Source: an uncultured Oscillospiraceae bacterium (lineage in GTDB: Bacteria; Bacillota; Clostridia; Oscillospirales; Oscillospiraceae). From it: a stretch of 34,834 nt of DNA. Where the stretch lies: positions 1 through 34,834 of the forward strand of contig CANRLF010000021.1 of assembly GCA_947631395.1 (NCBI GenBank). Direction: 5' to 3'. The notes below the pieces were generated by a model. The model was not told the DNA's origin and searched no databases. It saw only the letters and a program-made list of their open reading frames with translations. Positions within the stretch are counted from its first letter, which is position 1; the number at the start of each line of letters is the position of its first letter. Made by a program: the position numbers and the translations under genes. Below are positions 15,638 to 24,623 of this stretch, one piece after another.

Positions 15638-16975
15638 TCAGCCGACAATGATCTTCCCGACGGGCTGACGCGTCGGAGAGGGGGGCTGGGCCCCGGTTAT
15701 GGCCATAGCCATGGAAAGGCCGCCGATGCGGCCGGCGAACATCAGGACGGTCAATATGAGCTTGGCCGCGACGCCGAGGAAGGGCGTGACGCCCATGCTC
15801 AGGCCCACCGTGGCGATGGCGGATATGACCTCAAAGGCCGAGTCCCGCAGGGACAGGGACTCCACCGCGCACAGGGCCATGGTGGCGACGGCGCTGACGG
15901 CGACGTATATGAGCAGTATGGCCGTGGCCTGACGGACGGTGTCGTCGTCGATGGACCTGTTGAAGGCCACGGGCCGGGATTTTCTTATGGAGGCCAGGGT
16001 GCAGATGAGCACCACCGCCACCGTGGTGGTCTTTATACCTCCGGCGGTGGAGCCGGGGGAGCCGCCGATGAGCATGAGTATCATGGTCAGGAGCGCGCCG
16101 GCGTCGGTGAGGGTAGCCATGGGCACCGAGGCGAAGCCCGCGGTGCGGGGGGTCACGGCCTGAAACAGGGCCAGGAGCAGCTTGTCCCCGAAGCCGGCGC
16201 CGGCGAAGGCGCCGAACCACTCAAGGCCCAGGAACAGGAGGGTCGGGATAAGAATCAGCGCCCCGGTCATGGCCAGGACGACCTTTGAATGGAACTTCAT
16301 GTGCTTTATACGAAACCGGGAGGTGATGAGGTCGTCCCAGACGATGAAGCCAAGGCCACCAAGGATTATAAGCGCCGCCACGGTCAGCACGACGAGCGGG
16401 TCCGTGGCGAAGGCCGAAAGGCTCGCCCCGCCGCGGAAATCCCCGAGGACGTCAAAGCCGGCGTTGCAGAAGGCGGATACGGAGTGAAAGACTGCGTACC
16501 ATATCCCCCGGCCCCAGCCGAAGAGGGGAATGAAGCGTATGGCTAAGAGCACGGCGCCGGCGGACTCGAAGATCAGGGTGCCGAGGAATATCCGGTGGAC
16601 AAGCTTCACCACGCCGGAGTAGCTGTCGTTCCCCGCGGCCTCCATGAGCATACGGGTGTCGGAGAGGCTGGCGCGCTTGCGCACCGCGGAGAAAAACCCG
16701 GTGATGATGGTCATGGCCCCTAAGCCCCCGATCTGGATGAGCAGGAGGATCACCGCCTGGCCCGCGCCGCTCCAGTATCCGGCGGTGTCCACCACCGCAA
16801 GGCCCGTCACGCAGGCGGCGCTGGTGGCGGTGAACAGGGCGTTCACGAAGGGCGTCCACTGGCCGCTCCGGGAGCAGAAGGGCAGGGCAAGCAGTCCGGC
16901 GCCGAGGATTATGACGGTTATGAAGCTAAGCACCACCGCCCGGACGGGTGAAAGGCGCTTTATCCTGCGGGCCAT
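15638..16975 (-). CDS. ktrB: Potassium uptake membrane subunit (TrkH/KtrB family)
   Basis: This 445-residue membrane protein has the four-fold M1-P-M2 layout of KtrB/TrkH potassium translocators. The four pore-loop segments are recognisable: TATSAACVTGLAVVDT, FHSVSAFCNAGFD, FQAVTPRTAGFASVP and ISAIATVGLSMGVT, each with the conserved glycine of the selectivity filter. With KtrA it imports K+, and in this family usually depends on Na+. GGGAGGTGAG precedes the ATG. A strong promoter lies just upstream. No riboswitch-like leader is visible in the roughly 30-nt 5' region. Confidence 0.94.
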   Translation of the reverse strand: MARRIKRLSPVRAVVLSFITVIILGAGLLALPFCSRSGQWTPFVNALFTATSAACVTGLAVVDTAGYWSGAGQAVILLLIQIGGLGAMTIITGFFSAVRKRASLSDTRMLMEAAGNDSYSGVVKLVHRIFLGTLIFESAGAVLLAIRFIPLFGWGRGIWYAVFHSVSAFCNAGFDVLGDFRGGASLSAFATDPLVVLTVAALIILGGLGFIVWDDLITSRFRIKHMKFHSKVVLAMTGALILIPTLLFLGLEWFGAFAGAGFGDKLLLALFQAVTPRTAGFASVPMATLTDAGALLTMILMLIGGSPGSTAGGIKTTTVAVVLICTLASIRKSRPVAFNRSIDDDTVRQATAILLIYVAVSAVATMALCAVESLSLRDSAFEVISAIATVGLSMGVTPFLGVAAKLILTVLMFAGRIGGLSMAMAITGAQPPSPTRQPVGKIIVG

Positions 16976-17013
16976 CCGCTCACCTCCCTGAAGTAATAAA
17001 GTAAATTAAAGTT

Positions 17014-17042
17014 ATTATATACCAATACATGAGACCCGTCAA
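17014..17042 (-). promoter_or_regulatory. Sigma-A promoter of ktrBA
   Basis: On the minus strand TTGACG (17037-17042) and TATAAT (17014-17019) are separated by 17 nt. Confidence 0.85.
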
Positions 17043-17120
17043 GAACAACCGTCAAATAGGGGCCGCCGGAGAGGACTGGGTCCTTCCGACGGGCGAGGGT
17101 TTAAGGTGACTTGCGTCGCC

Positions 17121-17615
17121 TTATTTCATCAGTCTGGCGATCATTGCCCGGAGGGCCTGGGCGTGGCGGCGCTCCCGGGCGGAGAGGTCGTACAGCGTCT
17201 CCCGGAGCTTGCCGTCGGGGAGGCCGGCGGCAAGGGAGGCGTAATCCCGGGAGCTCTCCAGCTCCGCGGCGTGGGCGTCCCTGAGGGCCGCCATAAGGTA
17301 GGGGGCGCTGGGGCGGCTTTTCGCCGGGGCAAAGGTGTCGCCGGTCAGGAGGAAATACTCCGTTTGGAGCTGTCTGCCCGTGGCGGCCTCCTCACGGCTG
17401 AGGGCCGAGAGCTCCCGGGACTGCCCGGTGCCACGGGTTTTCCCGGCCAGGAGGGAGTACATCCCCTCAGCGGCCCGGGCCCGGTCCATGGCTCCCCTGA
17501 GGGCCGCCCGCAGGTCCTCGGAGCGCCGCTCCTCCAGGTCCCCGGGGGCCTCCGGGGCGACCCGGCCCCACACGCGGCCTATGGCGGCGGTGTCGATCTT
17601 TTCATACATGTCCAT
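17121..17615 (-). CDS. Ferritin-like/rubrerythrin-like small protein
   Basis: This 164-residue, almost entirely helical protein resembles ferritin-like domain proteins common in Clostridia. A first helix pair carries EGMYSLLAGKTRG and LSREEAATGRQLQTEYFLL, and a second carries LRDAHAAELESSRDYASLA and ARERRHAQALRAM. The ERRHAQ segment fits the ExxH metal motif, and several other Glu lie at helix positions that could bind iron. The first half lacks an obvious ExxH, so the diiron site may be degenerate. An oxidative-stress or iron role is possible. AAAGGA precedes the ATG by about 9 nt. It stands behind the terminator of the next minus-strand gene. Confidence 0.65.
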   Translation of the reverse strand: MDMYEKIDTAAIGRVWGRVAPEAPGDLEERRSEDLRAALRGAMDRARAAEGMYSLLAGKTRGTGQSRELSALSREEAATGRQLQTEYFLLTGDTFAPAKSRPSAPYLMAALRDAHAAELESSRDYASLAAGLPDGKLRETLYDLSARERRHAQALRAMIARLMK

Positions 17616-17680
17616 GCTTCACATCCTTTATTACGTGTTCCCCCGGGACATTATATGCCGGCTCCAACGCCCCGGACAGC

Positions 17681-17711
17681 AAAAAAGCGCCGCCCCGATA
17701 AAGGGCGGCGC
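17681..17711 (-). terminator. Intrinsic terminator of the trigger-factor-like lipoprotein gene
   Basis: A 9-bp GC stem (17687-17695 with 17703-17711, arm GCGCCGCCC) runs on the minus strand into six T (17681-17686), 21 nt after the stop codon. Confidence 0.92.
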
Positions 17712-17731
17712 GAGACAGATTTTGCGGCTTG

Positions 17732-18706
17732 TCACTCAACGTGGCTGAGGATAAATTCTATGACCTTGTCCTGGAGGATGGTGAATTTTACATACGGCAG
17801 GCCGTATACCTCCACGTGGCCCTCGAACTGGCGCTGGGTTATGTCCTCGTCGGTGGCGGTCACGCCCTCCTGCTCGGCCACGGCCTGGAATATGAGGTTC
17901 CAGGTGGAGCGGGACTGGGCCTGGGAGTCAACGTACTCCTCGGCGGAGGAGCTGCCGTAATAGGAGGCCAGCGCATCAGCGTCCATGCCGTTCTGGGCGG
18001 CCTGGATCTTCAGGATCTCCATGAGCTGGGACTTCGTCGTGCCGGTGACGCTGTCGGGGACGGCGTCGCACTCGGCCGCGGTGAGGTAGGCGCCGACGTT
18101 ATAGTTATCCAGGACGTCCTTCACGGACGCGCCCGCGCCGGCCATATACTGGGCCATGCCGTCTCTGCCGTCAAAGCCCATGGCAGTGGCCGACTCGTCG
18201 GTCACGTCCCAGATGTAATTTACGGTTATGTTAAAGGTGGCGTCCTTCCCGGCCAAGCTCGTCTCGCCGTAATTATCCGGGAAGGTGACCTCGATGTCGA
18301 AATTCTCACCGGGCTTGTGGCCGATTATCTGCTGGAGGAAGTCGTCGATGTAGCTGGTGACGCCGATTATGACGTCCGTGCCCATGCCCTGGGTGCTCCC
18401 GCCGGAGAACTCCACGCCGTCGGTGCTTCCCACGTAGTCGATGTTCACAAAGTCCCGGTCCTCCACGGCCCTGTCGGTGACCTGTGGCAGGGACACGAAG
18501 GTAATAGAGCCGATGTCCGGGAGCGTCACGTTGTCAAGGGCCCTCACGCCCTGAAAATATCCGTTTTCGTCAAGGCCCTCGGAGAACACGGTGTACTCGG
18601 AGCCGTCGCCGCCGTCCTCGTCGTCCGCTTTCTTCTCCCCGCAGGCGGCCAGGGCGAATATCATCGCCAGGGCCAGTATCGCGCAGATGAGCTTCCGTAT
18701 GTTCAT
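17732..18706 (-). CDS. Trigger-factor-like FKBP peptidyl-prolyl isomerase lipoprotein
   Basis: This 324-residue protein starts with a lipoprotein signal (MNIRKLICAILALAMIFALA, lipobox LAAC) followed by an acidic linker. Residues about 80-165 form an FKBP domain like that of trigger factor (DFVNIDYVGSTDGVEFSGG, then GHKPGENFDIEVTFPDNYG). The helical remainder resembles the trigger-factor C-terminal arm. It is therefore an extracytoplasmic folding factor anchored to the membrane, a functional counterpart of PrsA. It is divergent from secA, which supports a role after secretion. The start at 18706 is the only one giving a signal peptide and has GAGG 8 nt upstream. Confidence 0.85.
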   Translation of the reverse strand: MNIRKLICAILALAMIFALAACGEKKADDEDGGDGSEYTVFSEGLDENGYFQGVRALDNVTLPDIGSITFVSLPQVTDRAVEDRDFVNIDYVGSTDGVEFSGGSTQGMGTDVIIGVTSYIDDFLQQIIGHKPGENFDIEVTFPDNYGETSLAGKDATFNITVNYIWDVTDESATAMGFDGRDGMAQYMAGAGASVKDVLDNYNVGAYLTAAECDAVPDSVTGTTKSQLMEILKIQAAQNGMDADALASYYGSSSAEEYVDSQAQSRSTWNLIFQAVAEQEGVTATDEDITQRQFEGHVEVYGLPYVKFTILQDKVIEFILSHVE

Positions 18707-18737
18707 TTTCGTTACCTCGCTATAATGGTCTGAAAAG

Positions 18738-18743
18738 ATTATA
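18738..18743 (-). promoter_or_regulatory. Probable -10 box of the lipoprotein gene
   Basis: A perfect TATAAT on the minus strand lies 31 nt before the start codon, with TG just upstream. No good -35 box is seen at 17 nt. Confidence 0.5.
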
Positions 18744-18804
18744 CATAATCGCCATCCGGCAAATGTGAACATTCTGTAAATCCGCTTTGCGGGTAATTTT
18801 CTTC

Positions 18805-18833
18805 TTTTTTTATTTGAAAAAGTGTGATATAAT
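18805..18833 (+). promoter_or_regulatory. Extended -10 promoter of secA
   Basis: A perfect TATAAT (18828-18833) is preceded by TGA, giving an extended -10. The -35 position (18805-18810) is only a T-run, so the extended -10 probably carries recognition. Confidence 0.65.
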
Positions 18834-18908
18834 GTACCGATAAAAGCCCGGCGTGGCCGGGGGGCGGGTATACTGCCGCCAAAACAACGCGATGAAAGGT
18901 ATTTTGAA

Positions 18909-21716
18909 ATGGGACTCATCACAAAGATGTTCGGTACGCGCTCCGAGCGCGAGATAAAAAAGCTCATGCCACAGGTCCAGAAGATAGAGGCGCTGGAGGA
19001 GCCCATGAGGGCTTTGACGGACGCGCAGCTCCGGGAAAAGACCGAGGAATTTAAAAGCCGCTACGCCGCCGGGGAGACGCTGGACGACCTTCTGCCGGAG
19101 GCCTTCGCCGTCTGCCGTGAGGCGTCCTCAAGGGTCCTGGGTATGCGGCATTTCCAGGTACAGCTCATCGGCGGCATCGTCCTCCACCAGGGCAGGATAG
19201 CCGAGATGAAAACCGGCGAGGGCAAGACCCTTGTGGCGACGCTTCCCGCTTACCTCAACGCCATAGCCGGGCGGGGGGTGCACATAGTCACGGTGAATGA
19301 CTACCTGGCAAGGCGCGACTCGGAGTGGATGGGCAAGGTCTACCGCTTCCTGGGGCTGAAGGTGGGGCTCATCGTCCACGGCCTTACCAACGCCCAACGG
19401 CGGGCGGCCTACGCCGCGGACATAACCTACTGCACGAATAACGAGCTGGGCTTTGACTACCTTCGGGACAACATGGCCATATACAAGCAGAACATGGTCC
19501 AGCGTGGCCACGCCTTCGCCATCGTGGACGAGGTGGACTCCATCCTCATCGACGAGGCCCGGACACCCCTCATAATCTCCGGCCGGGGGGACGAGTCCAC
19601 GGACCTCTACCGCCAGGCCGACGAGTTTGTGAGCCGCCTTCGGAAAAAGGTCTTTGCCACCACCGACGAAAAGCAGGAGATGTCGGACGTGGACGCGGAC
19701 TACATCGTGGACGAGAAGGCCCGGACAGCGACCCTCACCGAGAGGGGCGTGGCCAAGGCCGAGGAGCACTTCGGACTTGAAAATTACTCAGACATCGAGA
19801 ACGCCACCCTGTCACACCACATAAATCAGGCCCTGAAGGCCCACGGCATAATGAAGCGCGACGTGGACTACGTGGTCAGGGACGGGGAGATCATAATCGT
19901 CGACGAGTACACCGGCCGGCTCATGTTCGGGCGGCGCTACTCCGAGGGCCTCCACCAGGCCATAGAGGCCAAGGAGCACGTGGACGTCCAGAGCGAGAAC
20001 AAGACGCTGGCCACGATCACCTTCCAGAACTTCTTCCGGCTTTACGACAAGCTGTCGGGCATGACGGGCACGGCCCTCACCGAGGAGGAGGAATTTGGGG
20101 CCATATATAACCTGGACATTGTGGAGATCCCCACAAACAAGCCCCTCATGCGCCAGGACGACCCGGACGTGGTCTATAAAAACGACGTGGGCAAGAATAG
20201 GGCGATCATCAAGCAGATAGTCGACTGCCACGAAAAGGGCCAGCCGGTGCTGGTGGGCACCGTGTCCATCGAGAAGAGCGAGTATTTATCAAAGCTTTTG
20301 TCCCGAGCCGGTGTGAAGCACAACGTGCTGAACGCCAAGAACCACGAGCGTGAGGCGGAGATAATCGCCCAGGCCGGGGCCTTCGGGGCGGTGACCATAT
20401 CGACAAACATGGCCGGACGCGGCACGGATATAATGCTGGGCGGCAACCCGGAGTTCATGGCCAGGGCGGACCTCAGAAAGGCCGGAGTCCCCGACGAGAT
20501 AATCGCCGAGGCCGTGGGCTACGCCGAGACGGACAACGAGGAGATAAAGAGCGCCCGCGAGGAGTACGCGCGACTGCTGGCAAAGCACAAGGCCGTGACG
20601 GACGCGGAGGCCGACCGGGTACGGGCCGTGGGCGGGCTCTTCGTCCTGGGCACGGAGCGCCACGAGTCACGGCGTATAGATAACCAGCTCCGGGGCCGGT
20701 CAGGCCGCCAGGGGGACCCGGGCGAGACGAAGTTCTTCCTGGCCACCACCGATGACCTTATGCGGCTTTTCGGCGGGGACAGGATAACGGGGCTAATGGA
20801 GACCCTGAAAATAGACGAGGACATGCCCATCGACCAGAGGATCCTCTCCGGGGCCATCGAGAACGCCCAGAAGAGGGTTGAGAGCCAGAACTTCCAGTCC
20901 AGAAAGCACGTGCTGGAGTATGACGACGTGATGAACACCCAGCGGGGCGTCATATACGAGCAGCGCCGCCGCGTGTTGGACGGCGAGGACGTCAGCGGCA
21001 ATATCAGAAATTGGTTCAGGGAGGTCATAGCCTCCGCCGTGGTGTCCGGCATGGCGCCGGAGGACGCCGAGGGCTCCAGGCACCACGAGGGGACCGTGAC
21101 CCTGACGAGGGATAAGCTGAAGGCCATAGCCGCGCCGTACATGGGGCTTTTCGTGACGGCCGCGGACATCTCCGGCCTTTCCGACGACAGCATAGCCGCC
21201 ATGGGCCCGGAGGAGCTCACGGACTGGCTGACGGAGAGGGCAAACGCCGTCTATGACGCCCGTGAGAAGGAATTTGGCACGGTGGAGGGCTCCGACCAGC
21301 CGCTTATGCGGGAGGTGGAGCGGGTCATACTCCTGCGCGTGGTGGACGAGTACTGGATGGACCACATCGACGCCATGGACGACCTCAGACAGGGCATACG
21401 CCTGAGGGCATACGCCCAGGTGAACCCGGTAGACGAGTATAAGCGGGAGGGCGGCGAGATGTTCGACGCCATGATAATGGGCATCCGCGAGGAGGTAGTC
21501 CGCCGGGTGTTCACCGTCCGCGTCCGCAAGGAGTCGCCCATCGAGCGCAAGAGCGTGTCCAGGACCGTGTCCACCGCCGCCAACGTGGGCGGGGACAGGA
21601 CAGTGAAAAAACAGCCCGCGAGAGTCGTGAAGATCGGCCGCAACGACCCCTGCCCCTGCGGGAGCGGCCTTAAATGGAAAAAGTGCACCTGCAAGGAGTA
21701 CCACCCCGAGGACTGA
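18909..21716 (+). CDS. secA: Preprotein translocase ATPase SecA
   Basis: This 935-residue motor ATPase drives unfolded preproteins through SecYEG. Walker A is MKTGEGKT (100-107), and [19 protein letters not shown] contains Walker B and the start of the preprotein-binding region. [10 protein letters not shown] and [10 protein letters not shown] belong to the second nucleotide-binding fold, and the arginine-rich motif [20 protein letters not shown] follows. The C-terminus [14 protein letters not shown] is a zinc-binding SEC-C motif that binds SecB or ribosomes. Length is normal for a full SecA. GAAAGG lies about 12 nt upstream of the ATG. It is divergent from the extracytoplasmic foldase gene. 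Confidence 0.98.
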   Translation: MGLITKMFGTRSEREIKKLMPQVQKIEALEEPMRALTDAQLREKTEEFKSRYAAGETLDDLLPEAFAVCREASSRVLGMRHFQVQLIGGIVLHQGRIAEMKTGEGKTLVATLPAYLNAIAGRGVHIVTVNDYLARRDSEWMGKVYRFLGLKVGLIVHGLTNAQRRAAYAADITYCTNNELGFDYLRDNMAIYKQNMVQRGHAFAIVDEVDSILIDEARTPLIISGRGDESTDLYRQADEFVSRLRKKVFATTDEKQEMSDVDADYIVDEKARTATLTERGVAKAEEHFGLENYSDIENATLSHHINQALKAHGIMKRDVDYVVRDGEIIIVDEYTGRLMFGRRYSEGLHQAIEAKEHVDVQSENKTLATITFQNFFRLYDKLSGMTGTALTEEEEFGAIYNLDIVEIPTNKPLMRQDDPDVVYKNDVGKNRAIIKQIVDCHEKGQPVLVGTVSIEKSEYLSKLLSRAGVKHNVLNAKNHEREAEIIAQAGAFGAVTISTNMAGRGTDIMLGGNPEFMARADLRKAGVPDEIIAEAVGYAETDNEEIKSAREEYARLLAKHKAVTDAEADRVRAVGGLFVLGTERHESRRIDNQLRGRSGRQGDPGETKFFLATTDDLMRLFGGDRITGLMETLKIDEDMPIDQRILSGAIENAQKRVESQNFQSRKHVLEYDDVMNTQRGVIYEQRRRVLDGEDVSGNIRNWFREVIASAVVSGMAPEDAEGSRHHEGTVTLTRDKLKAIAAPYMGLFVTAADISGLSDDSIAAMGPEELTDWLTERANAVYDAREKEFGTVEGSDQPLMREVERVILLRVVDEYWMDHIDAMDDLRQGIRLRAYAQVNPVDEYKREGGEMFDAMIMGIREEVVRRVFTVRVRKESPIERKSVSRTVSTAANVGGDRTVKKQPARVVKIGRNDPCPCGSGLKWKKCTCKEYHPED

Positions 21717-21765
21717 GCTCCGCGGCGGAGGTGGCAGGTGAGCGTTGGCTGAGCTTGAGGTTTCT

Positions 21766-22563
21766 ATGTTTTCTGAGATAAGCAAAAACGGCCTTGTCTA
21801 TATGGCCGCGCCAAACATCCCCTTCTCCCACGGCTTCACCACCAGATACGGCGGCGTGAGCCGGGGCGCGTTTGAGAGCCTCGACCTGGGCGAGAACCGG
21901 GGGGACGAGCCGGAGCGCGTCAGGGAGAATTTCCGCCGGGTGAAGGCGGCCCTGGGGATAGATAAGCTGTGCTTCACCCACCAGATACACGAAAATAAGG
22001 TGCGCTATGTTACAGGCGCCGACGCCCGGGAGCCGGGGGACGACACGCCGCCGGACTGCGACGGGCTGGTGACGGACGAGGAGGGCCTGGCGCTCATAAT
22101 ATTCATCGCCGACTGCGCGCCCATACTGCTGTGCGACCCGGAAAGGCACGTTATAGCCGCGGCCCACGCCGGCTGGCGGGGGACGGTGGCGGACATAGCC
22201 GGTGAGGCCGTCAGGGCAATGGAGGGGCTGGGCTGTGACCCGGCCGGTATCCGGGCCGCCATAGGGCCGTGCATCTCCAGGTGCTGTTTCGAGACGGGCC
22301 CAGAGGTGCCGGAGGCGGTGACGGCTGTCCTGGGAAAAGAGGGGCGGGAGTACATAGACGGCTCCGAGCGTGACGGGGGCAAATTTTTCGTGGACCTCAA
22401 GGGCGTGAACCGGGCGCTTCTCATAAGGGCCGGTCTCAGGCCGGAAAACATATGCGTATCCGACGAGTGCACCGTCTGCGAAAGCGATAAATACTGGTCC
22501 CACCGGGTCACCGGCGGGCTCCGCGGCTCCCAGGCCGCCATCATAGTAAACAGGAGAGCGTGA
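21766..22563 (+). CDS. pgeF: Peptidoglycan editing factor (PgeF/YfiH, laccase-domain family)
   Basis: This 265-residue protein is of the Cu-oxidase_4/YfiH family, now regarded as a purine-nucleoside enzyme or peptidoglycan editing factor. Zinc-site residues are visible: His75 (THQIHENKV), Cys117 (ADCAPILL) and His134 (AAHAGWRGT). The segment GPCISRCCFETGPEV is also conserved. I prefer the ATG at 21766, with GAGG 5 nt upstream; a TTG at 21745 with GCAGGTGAG nearby would add seven residues. It follows secA by 49 nt, and a binding lipoprotein gene begins 2 nt after its stop. Confidence 0.92.
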   Translation: MFSEISKNGLVYMAAPNIPFSHGFTTRYGGVSRGAFESLDLGENRGDEPERVRENFRRVKAALGIDKLCFTHQIHENKVRYVTGADAREPGDDTPPDCDGLVTDEEGLALIIFIADCAPILLCDPERHVIAAAHAGWRGTVADIAGEAVRAMEGLGCDPAGIRAAIGPCISRCCFETGPEVPEAVTAVLGKEGREYIDGSERDGGKFFVDLKGVNRALLIRAGLRPENICVSDECTVCESDKYWSHRVTGGLRGSQAAIIVNRRA

Positions 22564-22565
22564 AC

Positions 22566-24143
22566 ATGGGCCGAAAAAAGAGAATTTTATTTGTAGCTCT
22601 GGCCCTGGCCGTCGCGCTGAGCTCCTGCGCGGTCCAGGCCCCCACAGTGGAGGACGACGGGCCCGAGCCCACCGATCCGTCGGAGCCCACAAGGCCCCAG
22701 GACCCGGACCGGGAGGGCTACACCGAGGCCGACAGCCTCTTCTCCGTAAACTACGACCCGGACTCCTCGCTCAATCCGCTGACGACCACAAACAAGTATA
22801 ACGAACAGCTGATGGGGCTTATATATGAGGGGCTTTTCACCCTGACCCCACAGCTCGAGGCCGAGCCCGTGCTGTGCCAGGACTGCTCCACCGAGGACGG
22901 GTTGACCTACACACTGTCACTGCGCTCCGGCGTCATGTTCCACGACGGCTCACAGCTGTCGGCGGAGGACGTGGCCTACTCACTGACCTCCGCCAGGAGC
23001 TCGGAGAAGTTCTCCACGCGGCTTTCGGACATAAGCTCCGTCAGCGCCACGGAGGAGGGAGAGGTGAAGATCCAGCTCAAGCGGGCAAACTATCAGTTGC
23101 CGAAGCTTTTGGACGTGCCAATAATAAAGTCCGGCACCGCCGCTGAGGCAGTGCCGCCCGGCACCGGGCCATACACCATGTCCGGCGGGGTGCTGACGGC
23201 CTTTACCGGCCACCGGGAATACGACGGCGACAGCCTGACACACATATATCTGCGCCAGGTCCCGGAGGAGGAGCTGGCCGAGAACTTCTCAGCACGCAAT
23301 CTGGACCTGCTGTGCTGTGACCCAACCGGCACCGCCACACTGAACATCCACATGGTCCACGAGAACCGCTATTACGATACCTCGAACCTCGTCTATCTGG
23401 GCTTCAACTGCCGGAGGACCGTGGCGGGGGATCAGCTGGTGCGGCGGGCCATACTGCGGCTCATAGACCGGGACGGCATAGTGAGCGACGTGTACAATAG
23501 CCGCGTGACGGCCGCGCCATTTATCTTAAGCCCGGTGCTGGGCCTGTATACCGACGCCGACACCGCGGGCTACGGCTTCTCCAAGGCGGATTTCGACAGG
23601 CTCGCGGTTGTGGCGGATATTGCGGACGAGAACGCCGACGGCTTTCTTGAGAGGGCCGGGGAGCCCTTTACATTGAGGTTCATCGTGAACACGGAGTCGC
23701 CCTACAAGGTCCAGGCCGCCAGGAAGATAACCACGGACCTTAGAAGCGCCGGCTTCAACGTGACGCTGGACGTGCTGACATACAGCCAGTTCACCTCGGC
23801 CCTGAGCGCCGGGAATTTCGACATATACATGGGCGAGGCGCGGCTCCGGGCGGACCTGGACATGACGGGCCTCTTCGCCGGGAAGCTCAATTACGGCAAG
23901 ATAAGCGACAGCGAGTACTCAAGGCTCATAAACGAGTACCTGGCGGCCCCAGAGGGGGAGGCGCGCGTCGCGGCGGCAAAGGCACTGGACATCTACGCCG
24001 CCGAGGACGTGGCGATAATACCCATCTGCTACAAGCGTTACTCCGTTCTGACCCACGTTGGCGTCGTATCCGACGCCCGCCCCAGCCAGTCGTGCCTGTA
24101 CACAGGCGTCCTTCAGTGGACCATCGACCCCGGCAAGAGATGA
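22566..24143 (+). CDS. Oligopeptide-type ABC transporter substrate-binding lipoprotein (SBP family 5)
   Basis: This 525-residue lipoprotein has signal peptide MGRKKRILFVALALAVALSS followed by lipidated Cys21, then a Pro/Asp/Glu-rich linker. The mature part matches solute-binding family 5: DPDSSLNPLTTTNKYNEQL at the start, LRSGVMFHDGSQLSAEDVAYSL in the middle and FVNTESPYKVQAARKITTDL later. It should capture peptides or similar ligands outside the membrane. No permease or ATPase genes are adjacent, so it is an orphan that must share a transporter or have a sensory role. AGGAG precedes the ATG; a GTG at 22560 overlapping the pgeF stop is an alternative. Confidence 0.9.
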   Translation: MGRKKRILFVALALAVALSSCAVQAPTVEDDGPEPTDPSEPTRPQDPDREGYTEADSLFSVNYDPDSSLNPLTTTNKYNEQLMGLIYEGLFTLTPQLEAEPVLCQDCSTEDGLTYTLSLRSGVMFHDGSQLSAEDVAYSLTSARSSEKFSTRLSDISSVSATEEGEVKIQLKRANYQLPKLLDVPIIKSGTAAEAVPPGTGPYTMSGGVLTAFTGHREYDGDSLTHIYLRQVPEEELAENFSARNLDLLCCDPTGTATLNIHMVHENRYYDTSNLVYLGFNCRRTVAGDQLVRRAILRLIDRDGIVSDVYNSRVTAAPFILSPVLGLYTDADTAGYGFSKADFDRLAVVADIADENADGFLERAGEPFTLRFIVNTESPYKVQAARKITTDLRSAGFNVTLDVLTYSQFTSALSAGNFDIYMGEARLRADLDMTGLFAGKLNYGKISDSEYSRLINEYLAAPEGEARVAAAKALDIYAAEDVAIIPICYKRYSVLTHVGVVSDARPSQSCLYTGVLQWTIDPGKR

Positions 24144-24158
24144 CCGGAATAAATAGAA

Positions 24159-24192
24159 AGGGAGGATGAGGGCTTGGGCCCTCTAAGACGAC
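24159..24192 (+). promoter_or_regulatory. Distant Shine-Dalgarno and hairpin before cdd
   Basis: GGGAGG (24160-24165) lies 27 nt before the cdd ATG, too far for normal initiation. A 6-bp hairpin (24168-24173 with 24178-24183, arm GAGGGC) lies between. Folding would bring the site to about 11 nt from the ATG. A short in-frame ORF (ATG 24166, stop 24184) also occupies this space. Confidence 0.45.
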
Positions 24193-24585
24193 ATGACGGA
24201 CAGAGAGCTTATAAACGAGGCCATAGAGGCCTCCCGCCACGCCTACGCCCCCTACTCAAAGCACCGTGTCGGCGCGGCGCTGGAATGTGACGACGGCACC
24301 GTCGTGCTTGGCTGTACCGTGGAGAACGCAGATTTGGGCGTGTCCATGTGCGCCGAGCAGTCGGCGGTCTGCGGCGCCGTGGCCCGGGGACGTACCGATT
24401 TCCGGCGGATAGCCATTTACTCCAAGGAGAGCTCCGACTATCTGACGCCCTGCGGCACGTGCAGGCAGATACTCAGCGAGTTTTCTCCGGAGATGGAGGT
24501 CCTGTGCGTCCGCTCCGACGGGCGGTATGTCAGCTACAAGCTCCGGCACCTCCTGCCGGCCGCCCCCGGGAGAGACAGATATTGA
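24193..24585 (+). CDS. cdd: Cytidine deaminase
   Basis: This 130-residue homotetramer-type cytidine deaminase salvages cytidine and deoxycytidine to uridine forms. The zinc site is intact: Cys53 and catalytic Glu55 in MCAEQSA, Cys87 and Cys90 in TPCGTCRQ. The N-terminal substrate region YAPYSKHRVGAAL is typical. The family usually reads CAERTA; here it is CAEQSA, a modest change at the position after the catalytic Glu. The start is fixed by an in-frame stop at 24184-24186. Only a distant Shine-Dalgarno sequence is available. It lies between the binding lipoprotein and ychF without a visible terminator. Confidence 0.95.
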   Translation: MTDRELINEAIEASRHAYAPYSKHRVGAALECDDGTVVLGCTVENADLGVSMCAEQSAVCGAVARGRTDFRRIAIYSKESSDYLTPCGTCRQILSEFSPEMEVLCVRSDGRYVSYKLRHLLPAAPGRDRY

Positions 24586-24623
24586 AAGCCCCCGGTATCG
24601 GGGTGAAAATAAAGGAGACAGCT

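Noticed and set aside
17102-17123. Hairpin overlapping the ferritin-like gene stop as a terminator
   Set aside because: A 9-bp stem exists (TAAGGTGAC/GTCGCCTTA) but no T-run follows on the minus strand, so termination is not supported.
20793-22692. Two long minus-strand open frames opposite secA and pgeF
   Set aside because: Low-complexity composition rich in His, Gly, Pro and Arg, no ribosome sites, and fully covered by well-conserved genes on the other strand.
22566-24143. Start of a peptide ABC transporter operon
   Set aside because: The next genes are cdd and ychF; no permease or ATPase follows, so the binding protein is an orphan here.
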